From Ruegeria sp. SCSIO 43209 (GTDB lineage Bacteria; Pseudomonadota; Alphaproteobacteria; Rhodobacterales; Rhodobacteraceae), in the NCBI RefSeq assembly GCF_019904295.1, contig NZ_CP065362.1:62001-126000 (forward strand): a stretch of 64,000 nt of DNA, given 5' to 3'. Under the pieces are notes generated by a model. The model searched no databases, was not told the DNA's origin, and worked only from the letters and a program-made list of their open reading frames with translations. Positions 51,141 through 60,718 of this stretch are shown piece after piece. The position numbers were made by a program, and so were the translations under genes. Positions within the stretch are counted from its first letter, which is position 1, and the number at the start of each line of letters is the position of its first letter.

Positions 51141-52068
51141 GGCGGTCTCCATCAATGGCATCCACGTAGAACCCGCGCGGCTCGAAGCAGGCGGGGGGGC
51201 TTTCAAAAACCTGTACGGCGACAGGGGTGAAGTCGGTGAACAACCGATGCATGTCCCGTGTCATCGGGAAATCGTTGTTGCCGAGTTTCAGTTTGAATTT
51301 CTTGGCGATGCGCTTGCCGTCCTTGTTGTCCAGCATTGCAGTTTCGAAGAGGCCCGAGATTGTCCAGCGGGTCCAAACAGTGCGGCCAAGACCGGTCGCG
51401 AATTCTGGGATCGGAGTGCAATTTGTTGTCGTCCACTGATTGCCGCTGAGCTTTCCCAAATCGGCGGTCAAATCGTAGACGATGGTTTGCGGGTCGTCGG
51501 GGTTGACCAATTGAATCCACCAGGATTTCGGAGAGATTGGCGGATGGCCTTTCATCTTGGCGTTCAGCGACGGCACCTTGTAATTGAACTGCCCCAGAAA
51601 CTTGGGCTCACCAAAGGCCTGACGCCCAGCTTTGACAGCAACCGCATTGTCTGCGGCTACGTGTATTCGCAGATGCCCGATGGTCTTGGTCTGATCGCGG
51701 CCGTGCAGATACTCGGTCAGGGACATCTTCGGAACGCCGGGCACCCGGTTCGAAGGGTAAGCCAGAAGGTTAAATTCAACCTCGTTCACAAAGCCCAAGG
51801 AATTGTCATAGTGGGCGGTGTAGCGTTGAAAATTCAATAGAATGACAGCTTTGTTCTTTCCATTTTCATCGGGGAACTCCGCCACGCACAATCCTGTACC
51901 CTTGACGAAGGGTTTGGCGGCTTCGACCGAGGTATACCAATACATCCATTGGCATTGCAGAGAGGCATAATAGAAGGGAAACGTATCAAACTGCTTGGGC
52001 AGTTTTGGCATGACACCGGTGACATTCGTCTGATGGCAGCGGTCACCTTTTGATTTCTTCTTAGTCAT
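51127..52068 (-). CDS. acetoacetate-decarboxylase-like protein
   Basis: The 313-residue protein has an ADC-superfamily look: NEVEFNLLAYPSN, LRIHVAADNAVAVKAGRQAFGEPKFLGQFNY (similar to the AAGRExWGxPK motif) near 130-175, and C-terminal strands to the end. The catalytic Lys of true decarboxylases is not securely placed, so it may bind a ligand and not decarboxylate. ATG 52068 follows GGGAGGA by about 11 bases. It is first in the four-gene oxidoreductase operon, 85 bases downstream of the adenylate cyclase gene. Confidence 0.55.
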   Translation of the reverse strand: MTKKKSKGDRCHQTNVTGVMPKLPKQFDTFPFYYASLQCQWMYWYTSVEAAKPFVKGTGLCVAEFPDENGKNKAVILLNFQRYTAHYDNSLGFVNEVEFNLLAYPSNRVPGVPKMSLTEYLHGRDQTKTIGHLRIHVAADNAVAVKAGRQAFGEPKFLGQFNYKVPSLNAKMKGHPPISPKSWWIQLVNPDDPQTIVYDLTADLGKLSGNQWTTTNCTPIPEFATGLGRTVWTRWTISGLFETAMLDNKDGKRIAKKFKLKLGNNDFPMTRDMHRLFTDFTPVAVQVFESPPACFEPRGFYVDAIDGDRHVTA

Positions 52069-52153
52069 AATGGCTATGTCCTCCCGACTGGCTTTGACTA
52101 TCTCGTATTTTTTAAATGTCCTGTGAGGAGCTCTCCGTTTTTGCAGTTCCAAG

Positions 52154-55100
52154 TTAACTCAGAATAGCGCGTGTCTCGGCCAAATCCGGACCATCGAACC
52201 CGGCGACTTCTTCAACCGCTTTTTTGATCCGGTTCAGGCAATCGGGGGTTGGATCAAGCTTTGCCAGCTCTTTGATCGTACGCAGCAGCGGACCAAAATG
52301 CCCGCGGTCCAGCGCCAAACTGACAGCCTGCTCGAAATGATCGATACACGCTTCTTCATGACCTTGGGCAAGCGCCAGACGTCCTCTTAGCCGGGTCAAA
52401 CCGACAATCCAGAATTGTTCCCCCCCACCCAACGTGATCTGCTCGGCTTCGTCCAAAAGCTCTTCTGCGAGTTCGAGATGTCCGTGCAGGATGGCCGCGT
52501 CTGCATAAAGATACAGAAAGAAACTCAACCCCAGCCGGCAGCCGGTATCCCGCCATTCCTGAAGACCAAGTTCGATTTCCTTCAGCGCGCCGTCGCCCAA
52601 CTCGTTCCGGCGTGCCCATCCGTTCATGATCCGCGCCCATCCACGCCAGAACTGAAACGAGTACTCCTCTGAAAGCGCAATCAGATTGGCCGAGCTTTCC
52701 AGTACAAGGTCTTCATCACCGCGGAACTGCGAGATCCAACCCAGAAATGCATTTGCAAAGGATTGACTGAAGGGATGCGCTGTTTCTTCCGCGTGAAGCA
52801 CGGCCTTTTCGATCGCTTCCAAAGCGCTTTTCGTGTCGCCTGACAACCAGCAAGACAGCGCACGATATCCCTGAAGCGCGACGGATAGATCAACGACGTC
52901 AAAATCCAGCCCCATGAACCGGTGCTCAAGCGACAGATTGACATCAATCCCTGCCTGCAAATGCGTTAGGGCGTCCTGCGGCTGGCCAAGATATGTCTGC
53001 AGCGAGCCAAGTGATCTCTCGGCGGATACAATAGCAAGAGGGCTTTTCAGATCCTGACAAAGCGACACCAGGCGATCCGCATTCTGTTTCGATACAGCAT
53101 ATTCGCCCCCCAGCATTGTCGATCGGAACTGGCCATAGACGACTTTGAACAACCGCTCTGTTTCGCCGTATTCACGACACAAATTTTGTGCCCGGGCATA
53201 TGCGGAAAGGACCGAATTGTGTGCGTATCCTCGTACAAACGCCAAAGGAACCGCGATGGTGATTTGCAGATCAATCTCGCGCCGGTCGCGGTCTTGCGAC
53301 GCAGGCAGTTCCTGCAGACATTCCAGGGCGTGCTGCAGATGGGTGATGGCCTCAACATTTGCAGAATGATCCAATGCCTGGCGCGCGGCCCGCATAAGGT
53401 TGAGCTCGGCCGCCAAATAATCACCGGCCCGCCAATAGTGATGGCCCAGAATCTCTGGCTCGTGTTTAACAATTTCCTTGTAGTTCTCTTCAAGAACCGC
53501 CGCGATTTGACCGTGCCATCTGGACGCTGTCGAACGCAGCATGGATTGATACGCCGCATCCTGTACCAAGGCGTGACGGAACCGATATGTGTCTTCCACG
53601 CCTCTCAGCCCGGCGGGAACAATCAGCTCTGTTTCAAGTAGCTGCTCCAACGCTCTGGTGATTTCCTGGTCGCTCCATTTCAAAACATGGCTAAGCAGGT
53701 TTCTTTCAAAGTTGCGCCCGATTGCGGCAGCGACCTGCACGATTTCGCGGCTGGCGGATAATCGGTCCAGCCTGGCCATCAAGGAATCCTGCAGAGACTC
53801 CGGAATCGCCATGGACAACTCGGCCTTGCTTTGCCCCCGGCTTGCCAGCAGACCGGATTCCATCGCCATTTTAGTCAGTTCTTCGACAAACAGCGGCACG
53901 CCATCGGTTCGGTCTGCCAACTGGGTCAGAACCTCATCCGAAGGCCGGATCCCCGAAATGCTTTCAACCAGTTTGAAGATATCGCGCCGGACCAGACGGT
54001 TCAGCTCCAAGGTGGTAACATGTGACTGGTTTCGCCAGGGTGACTGGAATTCACTGCGGGCCGTCATCAAGACCAGGCAGCGTCTACTTGACAGTTGCTC
54101 AACCCATCCGTCGACAAACTCAAGCGTGGAAGCATCGAACCAATGTACGTCGTCTAGCAACAACATCAGCGGTGAAGATTGTTCTAAGCCTGCGCAAAGC
54201 CGCAGCAACGCTTCGATCAACGCACCCTTTTCCCGTTCAGGCGCCATTGGTTCAGCCGGGATTGAAGTGTCTTCCAGCGCCACTAGGCGCAGAATGGGCA
54301 TAACACAGTCAGGATCATCGAGACCGAGTTCAGACAAAAACCCGATGATCTTAGCCCGGTTCTGTTCTGGAGTCTCATCAGGTGTCATTCCGGTCAACGC
54401 CGTAAGCGCGTTTTTTATCGGGTGAAATGCGCTGCTTTGATGAAGCGGTGAGCCGAACAGAATGAATTGCGACGCATCTTCTTCGGCCAGGTCATCGCTT
54501 AGCCCAAAGGCGATCTTAGATTTTCCGACACCCGCATCGCCGGTCAGCAACAGCACTTGCCCTTCACCTTCCAGCGCACCCTCCCACCGAGATCGGACCA
54601 AGGCAATTTCCGCCGTCCGACCGATGGTTGGTGTTTTGTCGTGTGAAAAGTCTTTGCGCCCCGTTTCGAACCCCAAAACCTTCTGCCGGGCCTCAAACAG
54701 CTCTAGCGGAGCGCTAATCCCTGCCAATTGCGGCGCGCCCAAAGACACAAAGTCGAGCCGTTCACCAATCAGGCGTCGCGTCACCTCGGAGATCACGACT
54801 TGCCCGACCTCGGCAACGGACTGAATACGGGCCGCCACGTTCGGTGTGTCTCCGAACAGCCACATCTTTTCGTCCAATGACGAGCTGTTGGCGGTGCCAA
54901 CAACAACGGGTCCGGTATGCATTCCGATGCGAACGTTGGTCGCAACCGGCTGGCTGGAAAATCCAACTTCAATACCCTCTGCCATCTGGGTAATTTCAAG
55001 CGCGCACAGCGCGGCCGAATAGTGACTCGCCTCTTGCGCGACGGGGTAACCAAAGACAGCCACAACACCATCACCTGCATAGTTTGCGATCTCACCGCCA

Positions 55101-55471
55101 AATTTCGCAACCGTGCTACCGACCAGATCGCGATATTGGGTGATAAGCTCACGATAGTCTTCGGGATCAAATTTTTCGGACAACGCGGTAGAACCAACCA
55201 GATCGCAGAACATGACGGTCAGTTGCCGCCGTTCCGCAACATTTTCAGGTGCGGGCGTTAGTGGCGGTGAATTGTCTTGCTCTGACTTTTTGACCGGCGC
55301 TGATCCGACCACAGACGCACCGCAGGCCGTGCAGAACTTTGCCTTTTGCAAAGCTGGGGCTCCGCACGCTGTACACGTAAGGGACAGGGCGTTTCCACAG
55401 CTTTGGCAATACTTCGATCCGGCAGGATTGGCCGAACCACAATTTGGGCAATTAACGTCAGGACTTACCAA
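52154..55471 (-). CDS. adenylate/guanylate cyclase with zinc ribbons, AAA ATPase and TPR-like domains
   Basis: The 1105-residue protein has two N-terminal zinc ribbons (Cys8, 11, 22, 25 and Cys33, 36, 47, 50), a class III cyclase domain (about 82-260) with metal Asp90 in MFCDLVGST and Asp134 in YAGDGVVAVFG and FGDTPNVAARIQ, a P-loop ATPase (about 290-560; LLLTGDAGVGKSK, LMLLLDDVHWFD), and a helical TPR-like C-terminal half. The start is TTG 55471 with GAAGG 8 bases upstream; no in-frame ATG upstream. Such multidomain cyclases couple ligand or protein sensing to cAMP. It precedes the oxidoreductase operon on the same strand and may be co-transcribed. Confidence 0.88.
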   Translation of the reverse strand: MVSPDVNCPNCGSANPAGSKYCQSCGNALSLTCTACGAPALQKAKFCTACGASVVGSAPVKKSEQDNSPPLTPAPENVAERRQLTVMFCDLVGSTALSEKFDPEDYRELITQYRDLVGSTVAKFGGEIANYAGDGVVAVFGYPVAQEASHYSAALCALEITQMAEGIEVGFSSQPVATNVRIGMHTGPVVVGTANSSSLDEKMWLFGDTPNVAARIQSVAEVGQVVISEVTRRLIGERLDFVSLGAPQLAGISAPLELFEARQKVLGFETGRKDFSHDKTPTIGRTAEIALVRSRWEGALEGEGQVLLLTGDAGVGKSKIAFGLSDDLAEEDASQFILFGSPLHQSSAFHPIKNALTALTGMTPDETPEQNRAKIIGFLSELGLDDPDCVMPILRLVALEDTSIPAEPMAPEREKGALIEALLRLCAGLEQSSPLMLLLDDVHWFDASTLEFVDGWVEQLSSRRCLVLMTARSEFQSPWRNQSHVTTLELNRLVRRDIFKLVESISGIRPSDEVLTQLADRTDGVPLFVEELTKMAMESGLLASRGQSKAELSMAIPESLQDSLMARLDRLSASREIVQVAAAIGRNFERNLLSHVLKWSDQEITRALEQLLETELIVPAGLRGVEDTYRFRHALVQDAAYQSMLRSTASRWHGQIAAVLEENYKEIVKHEPEILGHHYWRAGDYLAAELNLMRAARQALDHSANVEAITHLQHALECLQELPASQDRDRREIDLQITIAVPLAFVRGYAHNSVLSAYARAQNLCREYGETERLFKVVYGQFRSTMLGGEYAVSKQNADRLVSLCQDLKSPLAIVSAERSLGSLQTYLGQPQDALTHLQAGIDVNLSLEHRFMGLDFDVVDLSVALQGYRALSCWLSGDTKSALEAIEKAVLHAEETAHPFSQSFANAFLGWISQFRGDEDLVLESSANLIALSEEYSFQFWRGWARIMNGWARRNELGDGALKEIELGLQEWRDTGCRLGLSFFLYLYADAAILHGHLELAEELLDEAEQITLGGGEQFWIVGLTRLRGRLALAQGHEEACIDHFEQAVSLALDRGHFGPLLRTIKELAKLDPTPDCLNRIKKAVEEVAGFDGPDLAETRAILS

Positions 55472-55679
55472 AATGGTCGCCTTCGTAAGTTTAGATAGAT
55501 CAGGTCAAAATTAGAAACGATAGAACGAAATCACGGCTTCTTATAACATAATATCAACAATGCGTCGCCCAACAATTCCTGATGGATGAACCAGGCTGCA
55601 ACTTTACCCTGCGCAAAGCCCCGTGGATCAACAAAATTACAGGGTTTCCTTGGGGCGGCCGGGATCGCCCGACCTACCT

Positions 55680-56048
55680 TTAGCCGTTGCTCGACCCAGC
55701 TTCGGGGCGTACGAATCCCTGAATGCGATCAACGTTCATGACCTGAAAGAATGGGCTCTTGCTCCCTGGGGCAGAAAGAAAAAGGTGACCACTTTTTTTC
55801 AGGAACTTCGAAAAATCCGATCCTTTGCTCAGGTGTTTTTTGAATGCCTTTTCGTTTTTGTAGATTTCCACGAACACAATCTTATCGTCATCGCATGGCG
55901 GAACCGAGTCAGCGCCACCTGAGTGCACAAGGTAACCCCAGGTATCAGGTTCGTTTTTCTTGACGTCCCTAGCAAGCCGCCGGAGTGCAGCAATACCTTC
56001 GGACCGGGTTTCTGGGTTCAGATACCAAATCGCAATCGTGGTTAGCAT
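55680..56048 (-). CDS. ABM-domain (quinol monooxygenase-like) protein
   Basis: The 122-residue protein has an antibiotic-biosynthesis-monooxygenase-type ferredoxin-like fold: MLTTIAIWYLNPETRSEGIAALRRLARDVKKNEPDTWGYLVH, then DDKIVFVEIYKNEKAFKKHL. Family members act as small cofactor-free monooxygenases or as dimeric stress proteins. GAAAGGAGCGAGGAA precedes the ATG. It is transcribed alone toward the cyclase gene, with 208 bases between them; that gap shows no gene. Confidence 0.75.
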   Translation of the reverse strand: MLTTIAIWYLNPETRSEGIAALRRLARDVKKNEPDTWGYLVHSGGADSVPPCDDDKIVFVEIYKNEKAFKKHLSKGSDFSKFLKKSGHLFLSAPGSKSPFFQVMNVDRIQGFVRPEAGSSNG

Positions 56049-56379
56049 TTCCTCGCTCCTTTCATGGGTTGGACCGATCGTCTAAATGCGGGTCCAACGG
56101 TTTGGTTGCCGCTCAATATTGGCAACGTCACCGGCGGAACGGGTCGCTAATCCTGGGCATTTGTCGAGTTCAATTCTTCACTTACTGCGCAGGTCTTTGG
56201 CCACCTTGAACCGGTGACACGGTTCCGCCGAAAAATAGTCTTTGACAAGTATCCAAGCGGTGATGGTTATGCATCCAGCTGCAAGTCGGCCGCACGTGGA
56301 AGAATGCGCCCGAACTCACCGCCACCGAGGCTGTGTTTGACCTGCGTGTATATCATAAAGACGGGCGTAAATCCCGAAT
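56049..56379. other. 331-base intergenic region with several inverted repeats
   Basis: GTTGGACC/GGTCCAAC (56068-56075 and 56091-56098) lies just before the ABM gene. GAACCG/CGGTTC (56208-56225) and a long-range GGCGGAAC/GTTCCGCC (56133-56140 and 56222-56229) follow. They may be promoter or terminator elements of the flanking minus-strand genes. A coding-like plus-strand stretch at 56290-56395 has no start and is not called. Confidence 0.4.
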
Positions 56380-57612
56380 TTATGTTGTGACCACGCCTTC
56401 TGCGACCCATTCGTCGAACTGGGCCAATACATGATCGCAAAACGCGGCATCGTTGATATGTGCGTCTATTTCGGTCATAGGAACGCGCCCGGGCATGACT
56501 TTACGGGCCTCATCCATCATCTCGGCCAGGGCTTCGGGATCATACGCCTCTTCACCCTCCTTGTCCCAGGCTTCGACCCCGTGAACGGGCAGAAAAAAGT
56601 GAACCGGGCCAGTTGCGGCCTCCAATCGGTTGGCAAGCTCCCGCACCCAGGCACGGCGTTCATCGCCATTGAAGACCGAGCTTTTTATCAGGCGGTTGTG
56701 TTCATGAAATGGACGGTCGGCATACTGGTCAGGGATGTCCTGCCATCCGGCAAAGTCCAAAAGGTCCAGCGCGCCTGGCGCAACCAGCTGTGGTGTGCCC
56801 ACACGCCCGGCATTTGTCACGCGATCCTCACCGCTGGAGACCACGGAACCCGCCATCAGGTTCCCGAATTCCTGCATGCAGAAGTCCATGACGCAGGCAA
56901 ACGCCCCTTCACCCGCCAGTTTTTCGAATGCCATGCCGCCCATTCCGGTGGAATGAAAAACGGCAACCTCAAATCCACGCTCTTCCAGCGCCGGTTTGAG
57001 CGTTTTCATATAGCGCAGACACGAGGATCCAAGACTGGTCATCCCAATCAGCGGTTTGCTGCGATCCGGTATTGTGGCAGCCTTTGTGGCACCAACAACA
57101 GCGCCGGCCGCTTGCGCAAGCGAAGACTGGCAGATCGAATTCATACCATAGAGCCCCCCGGCCCACAGGATCATCTGAATGTCCGGAGCCAGTCGGTGCG
57201 GCGGGATCAGCGGAGAAAAACTGACGGTCGACACGATGTATTTCGGCACCCCCATGGGCAAGGCCTGTGCACAGTCCAGGGCCAGATCGGTGCCCATAGT
57301 GCCCCCGGTCGCCAGCATCCCGTCAAATCGCCCATCCGCATAGGCTTGGGTAACGGCCTTTGAGGCACCGTCTGACATCACGCGAAAGGCTTTGTTCTCG
57401 TCCCCTTGTGCGATGACATCTTCGATGGTCATTCCAGCCGCTTGGGCGACGTCGTGCTTGGAGATGTCGGTTGGCTCCAAAGGGTCGCCCAATACCGAGA
57501 CATCCATCGTCAACACATCCGCGCCCTGCGCTTTGATCGCCTGTTCGATGAACCGCATCTCGGGTTCTTTCGTGTCGTAGGTCCCAATCAGCAGGATTGT
57601 CTTTGTGGTCAT
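56380..57612 (-). CDS. Tm-1-like ATP-binding domain protein (UPF0261)
   Basis: The 410-residue protein begins ILLIGTYDTKEPEMRFIEQAI and has the P-loop-like GGTMGTDLAL, typical of the UPF0261/Tm-1-like family, which binds ATP; bacterial members usually sit in catabolic operons with a phosphoenolpyruvate-hydrolase-like partner, absent here. GGAGGAACC precedes ATG 57612. It follows the aldehyde dehydrogenase by 73 bases and is the last gene of the TTT transporter operon. Its reaction is unknown. Confidence 0.85.
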   Translation of the reverse strand: MTTKTILLIGTYDTKEPEMRFIEQAIKAQGADVLTMDVSVLGDPLEPTDISKHDVAQAAGMTIEDVIAQGDENKAFRVMSDGASKAVTQAYADGRFDGMLATGGTMGTDLALDCAQALPMGVPKYIVSTVSFSPLIPPHRLAPDIQMILWAGGLYGMNSICQSSLAQAAGAVVGATKAATIPDRSKPLIGMTSLGSSCLRYMKTLKPALEERGFEVAVFHSTGMGGMAFEKLAGEGAFACVMDFCMQEFGNLMAGSVVSSGEDRVTNAGRVGTPQLVAPGALDLLDFAGWQDIPDQYADRPFHEHNRLIKSSVFNGDERRAWVRELANRLEAATGPVHFFLPVHGVEAWDKEGEEAYDPEALAEMMDEARKVMPGRVPMTEIDAHINDAAFCDHVLAQFDEWVAEGVVTT

Positions 57613-57685
57613 TGGTTCCTCCTATTAATGCGACCTATGGGCCCCAGACAAAGCGGTGAAGACATGTCGTACAGACACCCCGCAG

Positions 57686-59170
57686 TCAGAGCTTTATCCA
57701 GGCGGTTTTCAATTCAAAGTACTTCTCAAGCGCGTGCAAAGATTTGTCATGCCCGTTCCCGGATTGACCCACGCCCCCAAGCGGAACGGTCAGGTCCGAG
57801 CCGCCATAGGTGTTCACATGCATGACCCCGGTCCGCACTTCGGCCACCATGCGATGCGCGCGACTGAGGTTCGAGGTCCAAACTGCGCCTGCGAGCCCAT
57901 AGACTGTGGCATTGGCAAGCCGGATCGCCTCGGCTTCGTCTTTGAAGGGGGTCACGGCCAAGACTGGGCCGAAGACTTCGTTCTGAAACAGATGATCCGT
58001 TTCTTTGACACCTGCCATAACTGTAGGGGACATATAGTAGCCCCCGGTTTCGGTCAGAATGCGGTTTCCGCCCGTACGACGTTCGGCACCTTCAGCTTCG
58101 GCCTTGGTAACGAACTCCAAATTGGCCTCTAACTCGGGCAGGCTGTGCACGGCACCAATCTGGCTGTTCAGGTTCAACGGATCACCAACGCGAAAGGCTG
58201 CGGCGTAGCGCGTGATCTCGGCGACAAAATCCTCGTAGATGTCCTGCTGCACCAGCAGGCGCGAGCCCGCGATACAGACCTGTCCGGAGTTGCGGAAAAT
58301 CCCGGCGGCCGAGACCTTTGCAGCTTCCGCCAAATCGGGCGCGTCAGCGAAAACAATATTTGGAGACTTGCCACCCAATTCCAGATAGCAGCGTTTCAGA
58401 TTGGACCGCGCCGAGTATTCCAGCAGTCGCCGACCTGTCGCGCCGGATCCCGTGAAGACCATGATGTCCACATCCATCGACAAGGCCAAAGCTTCCCCCG
58501 CGACCGAACCACGCCCGGTCACCACGTTGAAGGCGCCATCCGGAACTCCGGCTTCGGCAGCCAGTTCAGCGATTTTCAACAGGCTGAGCGATGCGCTTTC
58601 TGCCGGTTTCAAGACGATGGAGTTGCCCGCTGCAAGGGCAGGGGCGATTTTCCAGCTGCCGATCATCAGCGGGAAGTTCCAGGGCACAATCGCCCCGACA
58701 ACACCGACAGGCGCATGATGCACGAGGCCCAGAACGTCATGGCTGGTCGGGGCAACCTGACCGTAAACCTTGTCGATGGCTTCGGCATAATACCGGAAGG
58801 TGGCGGCAGCCGAGAACGCTTCGGCCTTGTACGCCATGTTAATCTCTGTGCCATTGTCACGCACACCCAGTACCGCGATTTCAAGCGCGCGGGATTCGAT
58901 TAGATCCGCCAGTTTCAGCAGAACCTTCTTGCGTCCTGCTGGAGCCATGCGCGACCACCGGCCATCCTCAAACGCTGCCCGCGCGGCATGTACCGCTGCA
59001 TTAATATCCGCCGGGTTGCCCTCGGCGATTTGAGCGAGAGGCTGGCCGTCGATGGGCGACAGCACCTCATGCAGGGCGCCAGTTTCACCGGCACGGAAAT
59101 CGCCATTGATAAAGTGTCCGCGTGGGGCAATCTCCTGCACGCGCAAGGCATCGATGGAAGACTGATCCAT
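57686..59170 (-). CDS. NAD(P)-dependent aldehyde dehydrogenase (PuuC/BetB-like)
   Basis: The 494-residue enzyme has Asn165 in PWNFP, Glu264 in LELGGKSPN and nucleophile Cys299 in NSGQVCIAGSR, a complete ALDH active site, and the usual cofactor loop FTGSGATGR. It resembles gamma-glutamyl-aminobutyraldehyde or betaine aldehyde dehydrogenases. It starts 5 bases after the TctA stop. With the class III aminotransferase encoded across the divergent promoter, it could oxidise the semialdehyde formed by transamination. Confidence 0.92.
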   Translation of the reverse strand: MDQSSIDALRVQEIAPRGHFINGDFRAGETGALHEVLSPIDGQPLAQIAEGNPADINAAVHAARAAFEDGRWSRMAPAGRKKVLLKLADLIESRALEIAVLGVRDNGTEINMAYKAEAFSAAATFRYYAEAIDKVYGQVAPTSHDVLGLVHHAPVGVVGAIVPWNFPLMIGSWKIAPALAAGNSIVLKPAESASLSLLKIAELAAEAGVPDGAFNVVTGRGSVAGEALALSMDVDIMVFTGSGATGRRLLEYSARSNLKRCYLELGGKSPNIVFADAPDLAEAAKVSAAGIFRNSGQVCIAGSRLLVQQDIYEDFVAEITRYAAAFRVGDPLNLNSQIGAVHSLPELEANLEFVTKAEAEGAERRTGGNRILTETGGYYMSPTVMAGVKETDHLFQNEVFGPVLAVTPFKDEAEAIRLANATVYGLAGAVWTSNLSRAHRMVAEVRTGVMHVNTYGGSDLTVPLGGVGQSGNGHDKSLHALEKYFELKTAWIKL

Positions 59171-59175
59171 GAAAG

Positions 59176-60708
59176 CTATCCTTGTTGGTTCGGGTGGTCG
59201 GAATCCACGGCTGGGACATGGGGTTCGGGGCGCAGCTTGTTTTTGAACTCGTAGTACAGTGTGCGGAAATGCAGGATCAGGATCAGCACGATCAGGCAGA
59301 ACAGGATGGCTGCGATGGGCCGGTCGATGAAGTCCAGTGGCGTCTTGACCCGTGCCATTGCGCTGCGAAGCTTGGTTTCCATGATTCCGCCCAATACCAT
59401 GCCCAGGATGATCGGGACGATCGGCAGATCAAGCCGTTTGAGGATTAGGCCAAAGACACCAAACCCAGCAGCGATCGCGCAGTCGGTGATCGAGTTGCGT
59501 AAACTATAAACCCCGACAAAGGCTAAGATCAGGATCATCACACCCAGGAAGCGTGTGGGAATCTGAATGATCTTTAACAACAGGTTTGTCGAAAACAGCA
59601 GAAAGACCAGAACGATCACATTCAGCAGGATCAGCGCCATATATAGGGCCATGACGAAATCCATCTGGTTCTCAAACAGTTGCGGGCCGGGGATCACGTT
59701 GTGAACATAGAAGACCGACAGCATCATCGCCGTAAGCGCTTCGCCGGGTATACCGAGGGCGAGTAGGGGGATCATCGCTGCCCCCGGCACGGCGTTGTTC
59801 GCGGCTTCGGATGCCACCAACCCTTCGGGCGAGCCATCGCCGAATTTGTCGGGATTTTTCGAGCTTTTCTGAGCATAGGTGTAGGACAGAAACTGCGAAG
59901 TGAACTCACCCGTTCCCGGCACCATGCCCATGAATACCCCGATGCTTGAAGAAACGGTAGCGATCCGTTTCAGGCCCAACAGTTCCTTCAAACCTGCAAA
60001 GATATTCCCGCTGACATGGGTGTTCTCTGGAGCGTGGTTCTTTTCCAACAGCAAAAGAAAAGCCTGGCTGAGCGCAAACAGGCCCAGCACAACCACGATC
60101 AGGTCAACGCCTGACGCCAGCCAACTTTGATCGAATGTATAGCGGCGCGTATATTTGACGGGTTCCAGTCCGACCGTGTTCAAAAAGACGCCAAATGCAG
60201 CAAGCATACCTGCTGCAAAGATCTGTCCTCGATGGGCTAAAACGACCAGAACAATACCTAGCAACGCGGCCAAAAAAATCTCGCGGCTGCCAAAATGCGG
60301 GGCGATCATGGCCAACACGGGCGAGAGGACCATCAGGCAGATGATGGCAAAGACCCCCCCGAAGAATGAAGCTGAATAAGCCAGCGATAACGCCCTGTGG
60401 CCTTGGCCGCGCTTGGTCATTGGATAGCCATCATAGGTCGTCAGCGCATTGACCGCCGTGCCGGGCGTGTTGATCAGGATGGCCGGGATCGCGCCGCCAT
60501 ACATGGATGATCCGTAAATCCCCAACAACAAGGTCAGACCGACGATGGGCTCAAAGGCAAAGGTTGCGGGCAACAGGATGGCGATGGCAACGGCAGCGCC
60601 CACACCGGGCAGCGCGCCGATGATGACACCACCGATCGAGCCGATGAACAAGGCCACGATGACCTGCCATTGCAGCAGGATTGAAACACCGGACAGAAGG
60701 GTATCCAT
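59176..60708 (-). CDS. tripartite tricarboxylate transporter permease, TctA family
   Basis: The 510-residue membrane protein has the TctA signature GALPGVGAAVAIAILLP near 32-48 and the repeated PGTGEFTSQFLSY, PGAAMIPLLALGIPGEALTAMML (about 305-330). About ten to twelve TM segments. It is the large permease of a TTT system with TctB (60719) and TctC (61318). Confidence 0.92.
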   Translation of the reverse strand: MDTLLSGVSILLQWQVIVALFIGSIGGVIIGALPGVGAAVAIAILLPATFAFEPIVGLTLLLGIYGSSMYGGAIPAILINTPGTAVNALTTYDGYPMTKRGQGHRALSLAYSASFFGGVFAIICLMVLSPVLAMIAPHFGSREIFLAALLGIVLVVLAHRGQIFAAGMLAAFGVFLNTVGLEPVKYTRRYTFDQSWLASGVDLIVVVLGLFALSQAFLLLLEKNHAPENTHVSGNIFAGLKELLGLKRIATVSSSIGVFMGMVPGTGEFTSQFLSYTYAQKSSKNPDKFGDGSPEGLVASEAANNAVPGAAMIPLLALGIPGEALTAMMLSVFYVHNVIPGPQLFENQMDFVMALYMALILLNVIVLVFLLFSTNLLLKIIQIPTRFLGVMILILAFVGVYSLRNSITDCAIAAGFGVFGLILKRLDLPIVPIILGMVLGGIMETKLRSAMARVKTPLDFIDRPIAAILFCLIVLILILHFRTLYYEFKNKLRPEPHVPAVDSDHPNQQG

Positions 60709-60718
60709 ACGTGCCTCC

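Noticed and set aside
56290-56395. Coding-like plus-strand stretch ahead of the Tm-1-like gene
   Set aside because: About 35 codons read like protein, but there is no start or ribosome site and no known family, and it runs into the opposite gene.
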